Assembly (NCBI GenBank): GCA_016718875.1
Contig: JADKBL010000040.1
Location: 1-48,937, forward strand
Reading direction: 5' to 3'
From: Bacteroidota bacterium
GTDB taxonomy: Bacteria > Bacteroidota > Bacteroidia > Bacteroidales > VadinHA17
Length of the DNA stretch: 48,937 nt
In this document: positions 17,315-25,976 of the stretch, piece by piece
Layout of the letters: the number at the start of each line of letters is the position of its first letter
Position numbering within the stretch: the first letter of the stretch is position 1
The notes under the pieces: model-generated
The model's database searches: none
Told to the model about the DNA's origin: nothing
Seen by the model: only the letters and a program-made list of their open reading frames with translations
Program-made: the position numbers and the translations under genes

Positions 17315-20300
17315 ATGAGTTTCGTAAAAACAATTTCAGTAATAGCCGGTCTGCTGCTTGTCTGTCCGGGTTTAAGCAGTCAGCAGAGCAAAACAGCAAA
17401 AATAGCAGTAATCCAGGCTGAAGGATATCCGAAACAGGATCCGTTCATGAATACATATGATCATTCGAAAATAAAGCCACAGATGACAGCTCATATAAAT
17501 AATATACTTGCTCTCTTCAGGAAGGCAGGGGAAATGGGAGCTGATATGGTTTGCGGACCTGAGGATATTCAGAATATCGGATCATATGGTTTGTACATCA
17601 ATGTCAAAGACCCGGAGACAGGAGAGATATTATTCAACTCACTTGCCGAGACTGTTCCCGGACCATTGACTTCACAGTTGTCTGAAATTGCCTTAAAGTA
17701 CAATATGTATATTATTGCCCCTCTTTACGAAGCATCAGAAGGTAAAGTGTTCAATACAGCTGTCATCTTCGACCGGCAGGGAAAAATAATCGGAAAGCAC
17801 CGTAAAACAGTATTGCCGGTTATGGAAACATGGCTCGTTTCAACAGGTGATGAATACGAGGTTTACAATGCTGATTTCGGGAGATTTGCTATCGCCACCT
17901 GCTGGGAATTATCATATCCTGAAATCTCAACAATCTATTCCCTGAAAGGAGCTGATATTATTTTCAATCCGACCATGGCCAGGGATAATAAATCCGGTGA
18001 AAGTCTCAGTACTGCACCAATGCTGATCACACGGGCCAGAGATAATTCAGTTTACATAGCGCCGGTTGTCCTTGGTTCAGAAGGCAACGGGATTATAGAT
18101 TTCAATGGCAATGTAACTGCTGAAGCATTAGGGAAAAAGAATACAGTTATAATAGCTGATATTGATTTTTCGAAGGAAAGAATACTTGACAGCAAATGGT
18201 GGGAAACCATTAATGGAACTAATAATCTGAATGCAATTCATAATAAATCACGCAGGCCGGAAACATATAGCCTGCTGACAGAACAAAATCCTCCTGACCT
18301 TGTAAAATATGAAGATATACATCTGACAACAGGGGATACTGATCGTCAGTCAAAAGCGGTAAAAGCGGTTGATTACGGACCAGGCAATGACATGAAGCCC
18401 CGGGAAAGCGATCTGCATGCAGCAGGTCTGAATGTAATCCCTTGTCCAAGGGAAGTAAACATAAAAGGAGCAGATTTTGTCATCAGCAATCATCTCAGCA
18501 TTGTACTTGACAAAGGTTATTCTCAAGCTGACAGGTTTGCAGCTGATGAGTTGATAAAAGATCTTAAGAATGAATGGAATATAACAGCCGGGATAAATTC
18601 TCAGGGTAGTACTCCATCAATTATTCTTAAGAGGGAACGGAAAAATAAAATCCTCAGGGAACAGGGTTACCAGATCAGAGTCACAGAAAATGAAGTGGTA
18701 CTAATTGCAAAAGATGAAGCAGGTTTGTTTTATGCCATACAGACGCTCCTCCAACTCATTAAGCCAGAGGGAAATGGTTATAAGATAAAGGGCATGCAGA
18801 TAACAGACTGGCCTGATATAAAACAACGTGCAATCCATTATGATACGAAACATCATCAGGACAAAGCCTCTTATGTCAGGAGTTTTATAAAAGATCTTGC
18901 CAGGTATAAGGCAAACATGCTCATATGGGAATGGGAAGATAAATTCGCTTATCCAAGCCATCCGGAAATAGGTGCTCCCGGGGCATTTACAATGGCGGAA
19001 ATGCAGGAATTCACCCGTTTTGCACAACAGTATCATATACAGATCGTTCCGCTGGTGCAGGGACTCGGACATGTAAGCTTCATACTTAAATGGCCTCAGT
19101 ATATACAGCTCAGAGAAGTTGAATCATCGAACTGGGAGTTTTGTCCGCTTAAGGAGGGAAGCTACAAATTGCTGTCTGATCTGTGGAAGGATGCCATGGA
19201 GGCCACACCCGGTTCGGAATATCTGCATATTGGTTCAGATGAGACCTATGAGCTTGGAGCATGTGAACAATGCAGGGCAAAAACGGAAGAGATTGGCAGA
19301 AGCGGATTGTATCTTACTTTCATAAACAAAGCCGCCGGAATTGTAAAAGCCGGAGGAAGGAAAACTATGGCCTGGGAGACACCGATGGGATGGAATACCG
19401 GCAGATCACCAGCAAAGGGAATCAAGCCTGCAGACGGGCTGATTCTTGCAGAAAGCTATGATTATGAAACGCCTGATCTGACTTATATCAAAGAGGCAAG
19501 ATCGCTTGGATATCAAGTATTTGCCTATGATCCTAATCCATGTGTTGTTCCACTGATGGTACCATATACATTTGAAAAAGGAGAGACCGGAAATATATTA
19601 CCGGGTAGCCTTGAAAAATCACATAACTTCTTAACATCAGCAGCAAAGACCGGAATATTTGACGGAATGATCTGCACATCATGGGATGACGATGGCCTTC
19701 ACAACCAGATGTGGATGATGCATTTTGTAAATGCAGCTGCCTGTTCATGGAATGGCAGTACAGATCGTGATGAATTCATGGAATCGTATTTTAAAGACTA
19801 TTATGGGAGATCTGCCTCAGGAACAGAAGAACTTTACAGGCTCCTCAATGAAGGAGTATTCTATTATGCCGGGACAATGGAAAGAAATGTATGGCACTAC
19901 GGGGAGATAGGGCAGACACATTTACCTGACCTTCCGAGGGGAGATGCCCTGGAATATGACCCTTTCTGGAATACACAGTATAAAGAAAAAGTCATCCTCT
20001 CAAAAGAGATGCTGACTAAAATGGACAGGGCGCTACAGATCATCTCTGAAAATAAAAATCTAAACATAAGACACAGTTATGATTTTGAGATCTTCAGGAC
20101 AACCGCCGAACTGGTCAAACATACCTGTATGACCTACATTGATCTTTCAAATCTCGAATATGCTGTGAAAGAAGCACATAACATGCGTTTTGTTGACAAT
20201 AAAGCCTCGCTTAACAGTTTGCTGAAAGCACAACAGCATATTGAAGCCAGCCTGAAAAGACGGGATCTTGTTTTTAACGACCTTGTATCGGTATATGAAC

Positions 20301-20494
20301 AGACCCGCCTGCCAAAAGGATTTTCTACAGCTGAAAAACCATACTTCTGGCAACAGGACAGGGCACGTCATTTTGGATTCCGCAGGCCTGATATGACCTT
20401 TTTAATTTATGATGAACAGCTTCTTGATATGGAAGGCTACCTTGAAAAATTAAAAGAGTATATCGGATACTTTAAAACAGCCGGTATGAATTGA
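17315..20494 (+). CDS. exported nitrilase-GH20 fusion protein
   Basis: A 1059-residue exported protein (signal about 1-22) joining two enzymes. Residues 27-295 are a carbon-nitrogen hydrolase of the nitrilase superfamily with the triad Glu83 (CGPED), Lys164 (GKHRKTVLP) and Cys196 (ATCWELSYPE). After a linker (about 300-365), residues 370-490 resemble the GH20b domain, and 495-800 the GH20 beta-hexosaminidase barrel with the Asp642-Glu643 pair in 'YLHIGSDETYE'. A helical tail of about 250 residues completes it. Known GH20 enzymes remove beta-linked GlcNAc/GalNAc; nitrilases cut or transfer amides. Both active sites look complete. One reading frame covers the whole protein. The combined substrate is unknown; an amidated or N-acylated amino sugar is a reasonable guess. 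Confidence 0.85.
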   Translation: MSFVKTISVIAGLLLVCPGLSSQQSKTAKIAVIQAEGYPKQDPFMNTYDHSKIKPQMTAHINNILALFRKAGEMGADMVCGPEDIQNIGSYGLYINVKDPETGEILFNSLAETVPGPLTSQLSEIALKYNMYIIAPLYEASEGKVFNTAVIFDRQGKIIGKHRKTVLPVMETWLVSTGDEYEVYNADFGRFAIATCWELSYPEISTIYSLKGADIIFNPTMARDNKSGESLSTAPMLITRARDNSVYIAPVVLGSEGNGIIDFNGNVTAEALGKKNTVIIADIDFSKERILDSKWWETINGTNNLNAIHNKSRRPETYSLLTEQNPPDLVKYEDIHLTTGDTDRQSKAVKAVDYGPGNDMKPRESDLHAAGLNVIPCPREVNIKGADFVISNHLSIVLDKGYSQADRFAADELIKDLKNEWNITAGINSQGSTPSIILKRERKNKILREQGYQIRVTENEVVLIAKDEAGLFYAIQTLLQLIKPEGNGYKIKGMQITDWPDIKQRAIHYDTKHHQDKASYVRSFIKDLARYKANMLIWEWEDKFAYPSHPEIGAPGAFTMAEMQEFTRFAQQYHIQIVPLVQGLGHVSFILKWPQYIQLREVESSNWEFCPLKEGSYKLLSDLWKDAMEATPGSEYLHIGSDETYELGACEQCRAKTEEIGRSGLYLTFINKAAGIVKAGGRKTMAWETPMGWNTGRSPAKGIKPADGLILAESYDYETPDLTYIKEARSLGYQVFAYDPNPCVVPLMVPYTFEKGETGNILPGSLEKSHNFLTSAAKTGIFDGMICTSWDDDGLHNQMWMMHFVNAAACSWNGSTDRDEFMESYFKDYYGRSASGTEELYRLLNEGVFYYAGTMERNVWHYGEIGQTHLPDLPRGDALEYDPFWNTQYKEKVILSKEMLTKMDRALQIISENKNLNIRHSYDFEIFRTTAELVKHTCMTYIDLSNLEYAVKEAHNMRFVDNKASLNSLLKAQQHIEASLKRRDLVFNDLVSVYEQTRLPKGFSTAEKPYFWQQDRARHFGFRRPDMTFLIYDEQLLDMEGYLEKLKEYIGYFKTAGMN

Positions 20495-20502
20495 CTATCT
20501 TT

Positions 20503-21885
20503 TCACTTTACCGCCTTAACGCCTGCCTTTGCTGCCAGACGGGTCATTTCTTCAAGGATAGATTTTTGAATGTTCATATTCCATGCAGTTGTAAAAACAG
20601 GAGACCTGGTACCTTCATAGCCTCCTTCCTTAAGTACAGTTTCTGAAGGGATATATGCCATTACATCGTTTGAATAGCCGAATACAAAAATATCAGGACC
20701 AAAAGTCTTCTTAAGTTCAATGGCATATTCAACCAGTAATTCTCCTCCAAGAGCCATAACAGTCTGATCTCCAAGTTTCCATACCTGGCATGGATAGGGA
20801 TAAGAATCCTTCAGTTTAATGCCGCTTTCCAGTTTCTGAAGCAAACCGGCTGCGCTGTGTTTTAAATAATCGGGTGTTGAAGATGAATCTGACATGATCT
20901 GCAACAATTCACTTTTTGTCGGCAGCGGACCAGCATACTGAAGATTAATTTCTGAATATGCGACAGAGAGTACCGGATCAAGTTTTCTCATATTCTCTTC
21001 AAGTACACGGTCAACGGCAGATGCCAGCTGTCTGCCATATTGCATGGCAAGCGGCACTGTTCTGCGGGGCAGCGGATTCTGATCGGCACCTGCTCCCTGC
21101 AGAAAGAGAGCAGTAACGCCCGGATGTGATTTCTCAAGTTCAATCTGGGCAAAACCAGGATAATCCCCTGAAATCATATAAAAATTCAGAACAGTTGCAT
21201 GACAGGCATATCCGAAAGCAACGGCGATCAAATCACCTGAATTATTTACCACTTTCAGAACCGGAACAGCATAATCATTTGGCCCCTTAAGTTCAGTTAA
21301 CTGGCTGCTTAAAGCTTCAACATTATTGCGCCTGTTCACCTGAAACCTTGTTACCCCGCTTTCAGCATAAATTTGTGCCGGCACCATTGAAGCAAGTGCC
21401 TTGCCTGCCAGTTCAACTATCTGGTTTTCAAATTTTACAGAATAAGCCTTCACAACTGCAAGCTGTTCATCATTGAAGGGATAAATATTATTAAAGGAAT
21501 CATACAAAACAGGCCCTGAATGAGTATGGGAGCAGTTTAATATTATCTGTGCCCTTTTAAGTCCGTATTTTGCGCCAATGCGGTCGCGGATACGGTCAGA
21601 GATATTCTTTGGAATCTTTACAAGGTCATTGGAAATAATTATTGCTCTGTTTCCGTTTTTATCCTCAATAGCCAAAGCCTTCGACCACAAGTCATGAAGC
21701 ACACCCTCAGATGTATGGTCACGGGCAGCATACCCTGCCATCCAGATTGATTCCTTAGGCGTAATTACCACTCTGGCAACCCCTGCCTTCCATCCGCCTG
21801 GGTCTTTCTTTGTCGTCTGTGATACAGCAGAATACTGTGATAAAAGAAATATTGAAATCAGAATAAGTACGATTGTCTTCCACAT
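20503..21885 (-). CDS. neutral/alkaline ceramidase-like exported hydrolase
   Basis: A 460-residue exported protein (signal 1-23) matching the N-terminal domain of neutral ceramidases: 'GWKAGVARVVITPKE' start, 'MAGYAARDHTSEGVLHDLWSKALAIED', and the zinc-site motif 'NCSHTHSGP' (His120, His122), followed by 'AFGYACHATVLN' and 'GAGADQNPLPR'. True neutral ceramidases cleave the amide of N-acylsphingosine and are about 650 residues with a C-terminal immunoglobulin-like domain, absent here. Many such short bacterial homologues sit in carbohydrate loci and may be deacetylase- or amidase-like. It ends 8 bases from the convergent nitrilase-GH20 gene and begins 5 bases after the Gfo/Idh gene, so those two form an operon. 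Confidence 0.78.
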   Translation of the reverse strand: MWKTIVLILISIFLLSQYSAVSQTTKKDPGGWKAGVARVVITPKESIWMAGYAARDHTSEGVLHDLWSKALAIEDKNGNRAIIISNDLVKIPKNISDRIRDRIGAKYGLKRAQIILNCSHTHSGPVLYDSFNNIYPFNDEQLAVVKAYSVKFENQIVELAGKALASMVPAQIYAESGVTRFQVNRRNNVEALSSQLTELKGPNDYAVPVLKVVNNSGDLIAVAFGYACHATVLNFYMISGDYPGFAQIELEKSHPGVTALFLQGAGADQNPLPRRTVPLAMQYGRQLASAVDRVLEENMRKLDPVLSVAYSEINLQYAGPLPTKSELLQIMSDSSSTPDYLKHSAAGLLQKLESGIKLKDSYPYPCQVWKLGDQTVMALGGELLVEYAIELKKTFGPDIFVFGYSNDVMAYIPSETVLKEGGYEGTRSPVFTTAWNMNIQKSILEEMTRLAAKAGVKAVK

Positions 21886-21890
21886 AGTTT

Positions 21891-23327
21891 TTAAACATCC
21901 TTAGATATTTCAAATCCTTTCCTGTAAGTAAGCATAGCCATTTCTGCTGCTTTGCTGTCATTCGTTATTGCTTCCAGTTCAGGTGAGAACAACAGTTGTT
22001 TGTTACCGGCACGATAGGCAAGATTTGCAAGATGAATATGGACAGAGCTTTTGTGTCCTTCAACAATGCTTCCATTGGGTTGCTTCCTTGTACGGATACA
22101 ATCAATATAGTTCAGTATATGAGCCTTAAGCGGGAAGATTCCTTTATCCTGGGCAACAAGTTTTTCATCTTTGTCAAATACCTGCCAGCCCCCGCCCATT
22201 CTGCCGACATACATCATTCTTTTAGTACCATAAATGTCGATACGTGTTGAATTCTGCATCCACTTAGGATATTTGGTTCCGAGACGTACATCAAGTCCCT
22301 CTTTCTGAAAGTACGGAGTGAACTCACCTGTTTCAAGTGTTAATACAAATTTTCCGTAATCAAATGTTGCCATCTGGTAATCAGGAACATCACGATTGTC
22401 ATTAAAAAGATATCTGCCACCGGCACAATAGACTGATTTAGGTAATTCAGGATTGCCGAGTATTAGCCTGGCCATATCAAGCTGGTGGATAGAGCCCCCT
22501 GATGTTACGTTACCGCCGGCGTAATCCCAGTAGTAAAGCCACGATTTATTACGTGAGACATTGTAAGGAACTTCAGGAGAGGGACCCAGCCACATATTCC
22601 AGTCAATTGTATCGGGAGCCGGGCTGTTTTCCTTTTCATTGAATGCAATTGGTCCATCGAGCAGTTCACGTACATGAACAGAAACAATATCTCCAAGTTC
22701 ACCGCTGTTGATATAATCCCTGGCTGTAATAGCATAATCGGCACTTCGGTTCTGCATGCCCACCTGCATGATTCGCTCATATTTCATGGCGGCTTTGATC
22801 ATTTGCTGACCCTCAAATATTGAATGAGAGACATTCTTTTCGACATATGCATCCTTTCCGGCCTGGCATGCCCAGATAGCGGCAAGTGCGTGCCAGTGTT
22901 CAGGTGTCTCTATAAATACACCATCAACCTCCTTGTCATCATAAACTTTCCTTAGATCCCTCACAGCTATGGGCCTGAATCCCTGTATCTTCTCCAGTTC
23001 AGCAATGGCACGTCCTCCCCTGGTATCGTCTACATCACATACATATTTTATAAGAATATTTTCTCCGGAATTTGCTGCTTCAAGTATAAGGTTGGTGCCC
23101 CATGAACCGGCTCCGATGAGGGCCATAATTACCTTATCACTTGCAGGTTTAGCCTTTACAGAAGTAAATTCTGTTTTAATACTCTTCTTGTAGTCAGGTT
23201 CTTCAGAAGGCAGCACAGAAGCTTTATCTTCTGTTTTTTCATTACCTGACTGTGTATTACAGGAAGATGTCAGGGCAAGACCGGCAGCACCTGCTGTTGA
23301 TACCTGGAAAAACTTTCTTCTTTTCAT
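21891..23327 (-). CDS. exported Gfo/Idh/MocA-family oxidoreductase
   Basis: A 478-residue NAD(P)-binding oxidoreductase with an export signal: the Tat-like 'KRRKFFQ' motif, a hydrophobic stretch and a lipobox ending at Cys23, so probably a lipoprotein. The Rossmann motif 'IGAGSWG' is at about 71-77, 'ETPEHWHAL' follows, and 'VEKNVSH' stands where the family has the EKP lysine motif. The Gfo/Idh C-terminal domain continues to the end. Such exported enzymes oxidise or epimerise sugar hydroxyls using tightly held NAD. It is cotranscribed with the ceramidase-like gene (5-base gap). Sugar specificity is not visible. Confidence 0.87.
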   Translation of the reverse strand: MKRRKFFQVSTAGAAGLALTSSCNTQSGNEKTEDKASVLPSEEPDYKKSIKTEFTSVKAKPASDKVIMALIGAGSWGTNLILEAANSGENILIKYVCDVDDTRGGRAIAELEKIQGFRPIAVRDLRKVYDDKEVDGVFIETPEHWHALAAIWACQAGKDAYVEKNVSHSIFEGQQMIKAAMKYERIMQVGMQNRSADYAITARDYINSGELGDIVSVHVRELLDGPIAFNEKENSPAPDTIDWNMWLGPSPEVPYNVSRNKSWLYYWDYAGGNVTSGGSIHQLDMARLILGNPELPKSVYCAGGRYLFNDNRDVPDYQMATFDYGKFVLTLETGEFTPYFQKEGLDVRLGTKYPKWMQNSTRIDIYGTKRMMYVGRMGGGWQVFDKDEKLVAQDKGIFPLKAHILNYIDCIRTRKQPNGSIVEGHKSSVHIHLANLAYRAGNKQLLFSPELEAITNDSKAAEMAMLTYRKGFEISKDV

Positions 23328-23382
23328 TTAATTATATTTGATTATCGGTTTTCAATTATAAACTTAACACGTTCTTGTGAGA

Positions 23383-23404
23383 TTCCTCGCTAATGCTCGG
23401 AATG
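23383..23404. repeat. short hairpin repeat ATTCC...GGAAT
   Basis: ATTCC-TCGCTAATGCTC-GGAAT in the divergent gap between the Gfo/Idh and Nif3-like genes. I recognise similar 'GATTCCTCGCT...CTCGGAATGACA' strings as scattered repeats in environmental Bacteroidota genomes; that is memory, not a search. Confidence 0.4.
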
Positions 23405-23484
23405 ACAGTATTTTATACGTGATATCATTTTTTTGATCATTAAATTTATAAATTTACCAGATAAACTGATACAAAAGTGAAAAA

Positions 23485-24411
23485 ATGATTCGCAAAGATT
23501 TCATTAAGCTTGCTGCAATGTCAGGTGCATACCTTGCTGCTTCAGGTGAAGCTCATTCAGGAAATGTGTCATCGTATAACAGTGCAGGTCTTACAGCTGC
23601 CCGGCTACAGCAGTTCCTCACTTCACAGGTAAAGCTTAATCCTGATACAGTTGACAGGATAATAATCGGAAATCCTGAAACGGTAATCAGGAAAATAGGC
23701 ACCTGCTGGATGTCAAACCAGGAGACCTGCAGGAAGGCTGTTGAATCAGGGATCAATGTTCTGATAACCCATGAGCCTACTTTCTATACCCACAGGGATC
23801 TGGATGAGGTACCCGGCTTTCTCAAGAGATCCCCTGAGTTTACAAGAGATCAGTACCTGGCCCAGATCGAAAAGAAAAAGAAATGGATAAATGATAACGG
23901 TCTGGTTATTATACGAAACCACGATACTCTTGATGCCCTGCCTGAGAAAGGAATCCCATTTGCGCTCGGACAGTTTCTCGGATTTAAGAACAGTGACATA
24001 ATTGCTTCAAGGACTTATTATAATGTATACCGATTCGAAAAGCAGAGTGCCTCATCCTTTGCCAGACATCTGGCAGGAAAACTTAAAGAGCTTGGTCAGC
24101 CGGGAGTTGCTTTCTATGGTGATACAAAAAGAGAAGTTGCAAGTGTGGGTATCGGAACAGGATGGATCTGCGATCCTATGGATTATGCTGATCTGAAACC
24201 GGATGTTTTTATTGCAATTGATGATGTTGTAAAAACTCACATACAGACCGTATTTGCAGAAGACACCGGACATCCGTTAATAGTTATTAATCATGGTGTA
24301 AGCGAAGAGATGGGAATGAGGTCGCTGAATCAGATCATTAAAGAAAAATATCCTGATATCGAGGTACTTCATTTCAGCCAGGGATGTACGTATGAGTGGA
24401 TTACGGCGTGA
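23485..24411 (+). CDS. exported Nif3-like dinuclear-metal protein
   Basis: A 308-residue protein with a short Tat-like lead (MIRKDFIKLAAMSGAYLAASG) followed by a Nif3/YbgI-type fold. 'VLITHEPTFYTHRD' supplies metal-binding histidines near residues 93-101, 'IRNHDTLDALPEKG' is the next conserved segment, and a C-terminal 'HPLIVINHGVSEEMGMRSL' closes the site. Nif3 proteins are normally cytosolic, so a possible export signal is odd. The lead could also be just a hydrophobic N-terminus. The reaction of this family is unsettled (metal-dependent hydrolase is likely). It precedes the nitrilase and amidohydrolase genes on the same strand, suggesting joint expression. Confidence 0.72.
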   Translation: MIRKDFIKLAAMSGAYLAASGEAHSGNVSSYNSAGLTAARLQQFLTSQVKLNPDTVDRIIIGNPETVIRKIGTCWMSNQETCRKAVESGINVLITHEPTFYTHRDLDEVPGFLKRSPEFTRDQYLAQIEKKKKWINDNGLVIIRNHDTLDALPEKGIPFALGQFLGFKNSDIIASRTYYNVYRFEKQSASSFARHLAGKLKELGQPGVAFYGDTKREVASVGIGTGWICDPMDYADLKPDVFIAIDDVVKTHIQTVFAEDTGHPLIVINHGVSEEMGMRSLNQIIKEKYPDIEVLHFSQGCTYEWITA

Positions 24412-24460
24412 GGTGTGAGGTGGAAGGTAAAATACCGAAGGTCTGAATTTAAGGATTCAA

Positions 24461-24533
24461 ATCTGCGCAAATCAGCGTGATCAGCGGGAGACTAAAAATA
24501 TTTTTCCCGCAGATTTCGCAGATTAACGCTGAT
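24461..24533. repeat. ATCTGCG/ATCAGCG-type inverted repeat
   Basis: Two 29-base arms (24461-24489 and 24505-24533) pair at about 22 of 29 positions. The left arm has ATCWGCG heptamers starting at 24461, 24471 and 24480, i.e. every 9-10 bases, like the CACAGAG repeats. It lies between the Nif3-like and nitrilase genes. Confidence 0.75.
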
Positions 24534-24564
24534 TAATTTATAAAATGTAAACAGATTGAATATC

Positions 24565-25941
24565 ATGAAGAAAATTATCTTAACTTACTGTATGTCAGTG
24601 TGTTTTATCGCCTGTCAATCAATTACTTACGGACTTGGGCCTGCAAACCTGATTAAAAATCCGGGATTTGAGGCATCAGCAGGCAAACCTGAAGGATGGA
24701 CAATTACAGGTCCGGTTGCAACAATGCAGCCCGCAGTAACAATCGACAGCAAAGTAAAATTCGGGGATAAGTATAGCTTGAAAATGGAAAGCAAGAACCC
24801 GAATGTACATGGTAAAGTCGTTCAGGTTGTACAGATTAAGGGAGGCCAGACCTACGAATTCAATGCCAGATTCAGGGCAGAGAAAATTGCCTCTATTGAT
24901 AAGAGTGTACTTATAAGGATTAAGTGGTTCAAAGGAAAAGAGCAGGTTGGTTATAATTACATCTATCACATAAGCGATGACAGGGATGGATGGCTGCTTG
25001 CCTCTGACAAGATAAAGGCTGTTGCCGGATCAGAGACTGCAGAAATCTCACTCGTGCTCCGCTGGGGAACAGGCACACTCTGGTGGGACGATATTTCGAT
25101 GGAACCATGTGCCGATGTTGCACCACGTAATGTTGTGGTAGGAACAATGTATTTCCGTCCGCCCGGACCTACAGTTGAGAAAAATATAGCCATGATGAGT
25201 GAGATGCTCGACAAAGCAGGCACAGCAGGTTGCGACATAGTCTGTCTTCCCGAAGGGTGGCCTACCTGCGATACAGGTCTTGGTATGACAAAGGTTGAAG
25301 CCAATACCATCGGAGGCAGTGCATCGGTTATGATTGCGAAAAAGGCAAAGGAGTACGGAATGTACATTGTATCAGGACTCTACAACTGGGATGGGGATAC
25401 ATTAAAAAATGTGGCAGCATTGTATGACAGACAGGGGAAGATACAGGGGGTCTATGAAAAAGTACAACTGCCTGACTCAGAGACAGAACAGGGAGCCGTT
25501 CCGGGAACAAGATTTCCTGTCTTTTCAACCGACTTTGGAAAAATAGGCATCCTCATCTGCTGGGACATAGCTTTCCCGGAAATCTCGAGGAGCCTGGCTG
25601 TCAACGGGGCAGAAATGCTTTTCTGCCCGATATGGGGAGATGTCCGGGGAACCACTGAAGCATGGAAAGTAACTGCCAGAAGCCGGGCGATTGACAATGG
25701 TGTGTTCTTTGTTACAAATATTTTCGACGGACACAGTGTAATTGTTAATCCAGCCGGTGATATACTCCAGGAAAGCGGGGTACAGGGAACCCTTCTGACT
25801 CAGAAAATCGATCTGAATTTCAGTCCAGAATGGTACTGGATAGGCAATGCCGGATTAGGAGTTTGGGACGGAGTCTGGAGAAAAGACAGAAGGTCGGAAG
25901 TTTATGGGAATATTGATGATTACAAAAGTTCGGAGAGATAA
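24565..25941 (+). CDS. exported nitrilase-superfamily amidohydrolase with N-terminal carbohydrate-binding-like domain
   Basis: The ATG at 24565 is chosen over a TTG nine bases earlier because it begins a lipoprotein signal (MKKIILTYCMSVCFIAC, Cys17). Of 458 residues, about 27-180 form a jelly-roll module of the CBM4/9 type ('NLIKNPGFEA' start, 'LWWDDISM' end). Residues 190-440 are a nitrilase domain with Glu230 (CLPEGWPT), Lys299 (YEKVQLPD) and Cys332 (ICWDIAFPE). The protein should bind a glycan or similar polymer and cleave a C-N bond outside the cytoplasm. The amidohydrolase gene follows 27 bases downstream across a heptamer repeat. It is the second exported nitrilase within 8 kb. Confidence 0.83.
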   Translation: MKKIILTYCMSVCFIACQSITYGLGPANLIKNPGFEASAGKPEGWTITGPVATMQPAVTIDSKVKFGDKYSLKMESKNPNVHGKVVQVVQIKGGQTYEFNARFRAEKIASIDKSVLIRIKWFKGKEQVGYNYIYHISDDRDGWLLASDKIKAVAGSETAEISLVLRWGTGTLWWDDISMEPCADVAPRNVVVGTMYFRPPGPTVEKNIAMMSEMLDKAGTAGCDIVCLPEGWPTCDTGLGMTKVEANTIGGSASVMIAKKAKEYGMYIVSGLYNWDGDTLKNVAALYDRQGKIQGVYEKVQLPDSETEQGAVPGTRFPVFSTDFGKIGILICWDIAFPEISRSLAVNGAEMLFCPIWGDVRGTTEAWKVTARSRAIDNGVFFVTNIFDGHSVIVNPAGDILQESGVQGTLLTQKIDLNFSPEWYWIGNAGLGVWDGVWRKDRRSEVYGNIDDYKSSER

Positions 25942-25976
25942 TGGTTAATGATTAATGCTTAATGGTTAATGATTAA
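25939..25976 (+). repeat. 7-bp tandem repeat ATGNTTA x5 carrying a start codon
   Basis: Five consecutive heptamers of the form ATGNTTA place an ATG every seven bases (25941, 25948, 25955, 25962, 25969). The last is the amidohydrolase start codon; the other four open five-codon frames ending in TAA. The first overlaps the nitrilase TAA stop. It can also be read as a perfect 17-base direct repeat with a 21-base period. Confidence 0.9.

Noticed and set aside
20503..21885. Confident naming as neutral ceramidase
   Set aside because: It is about 200 residues shorter than proven enzymes, lacks their C-terminal domain, and lies in a glycan locus; only ceramidase-like is justified.
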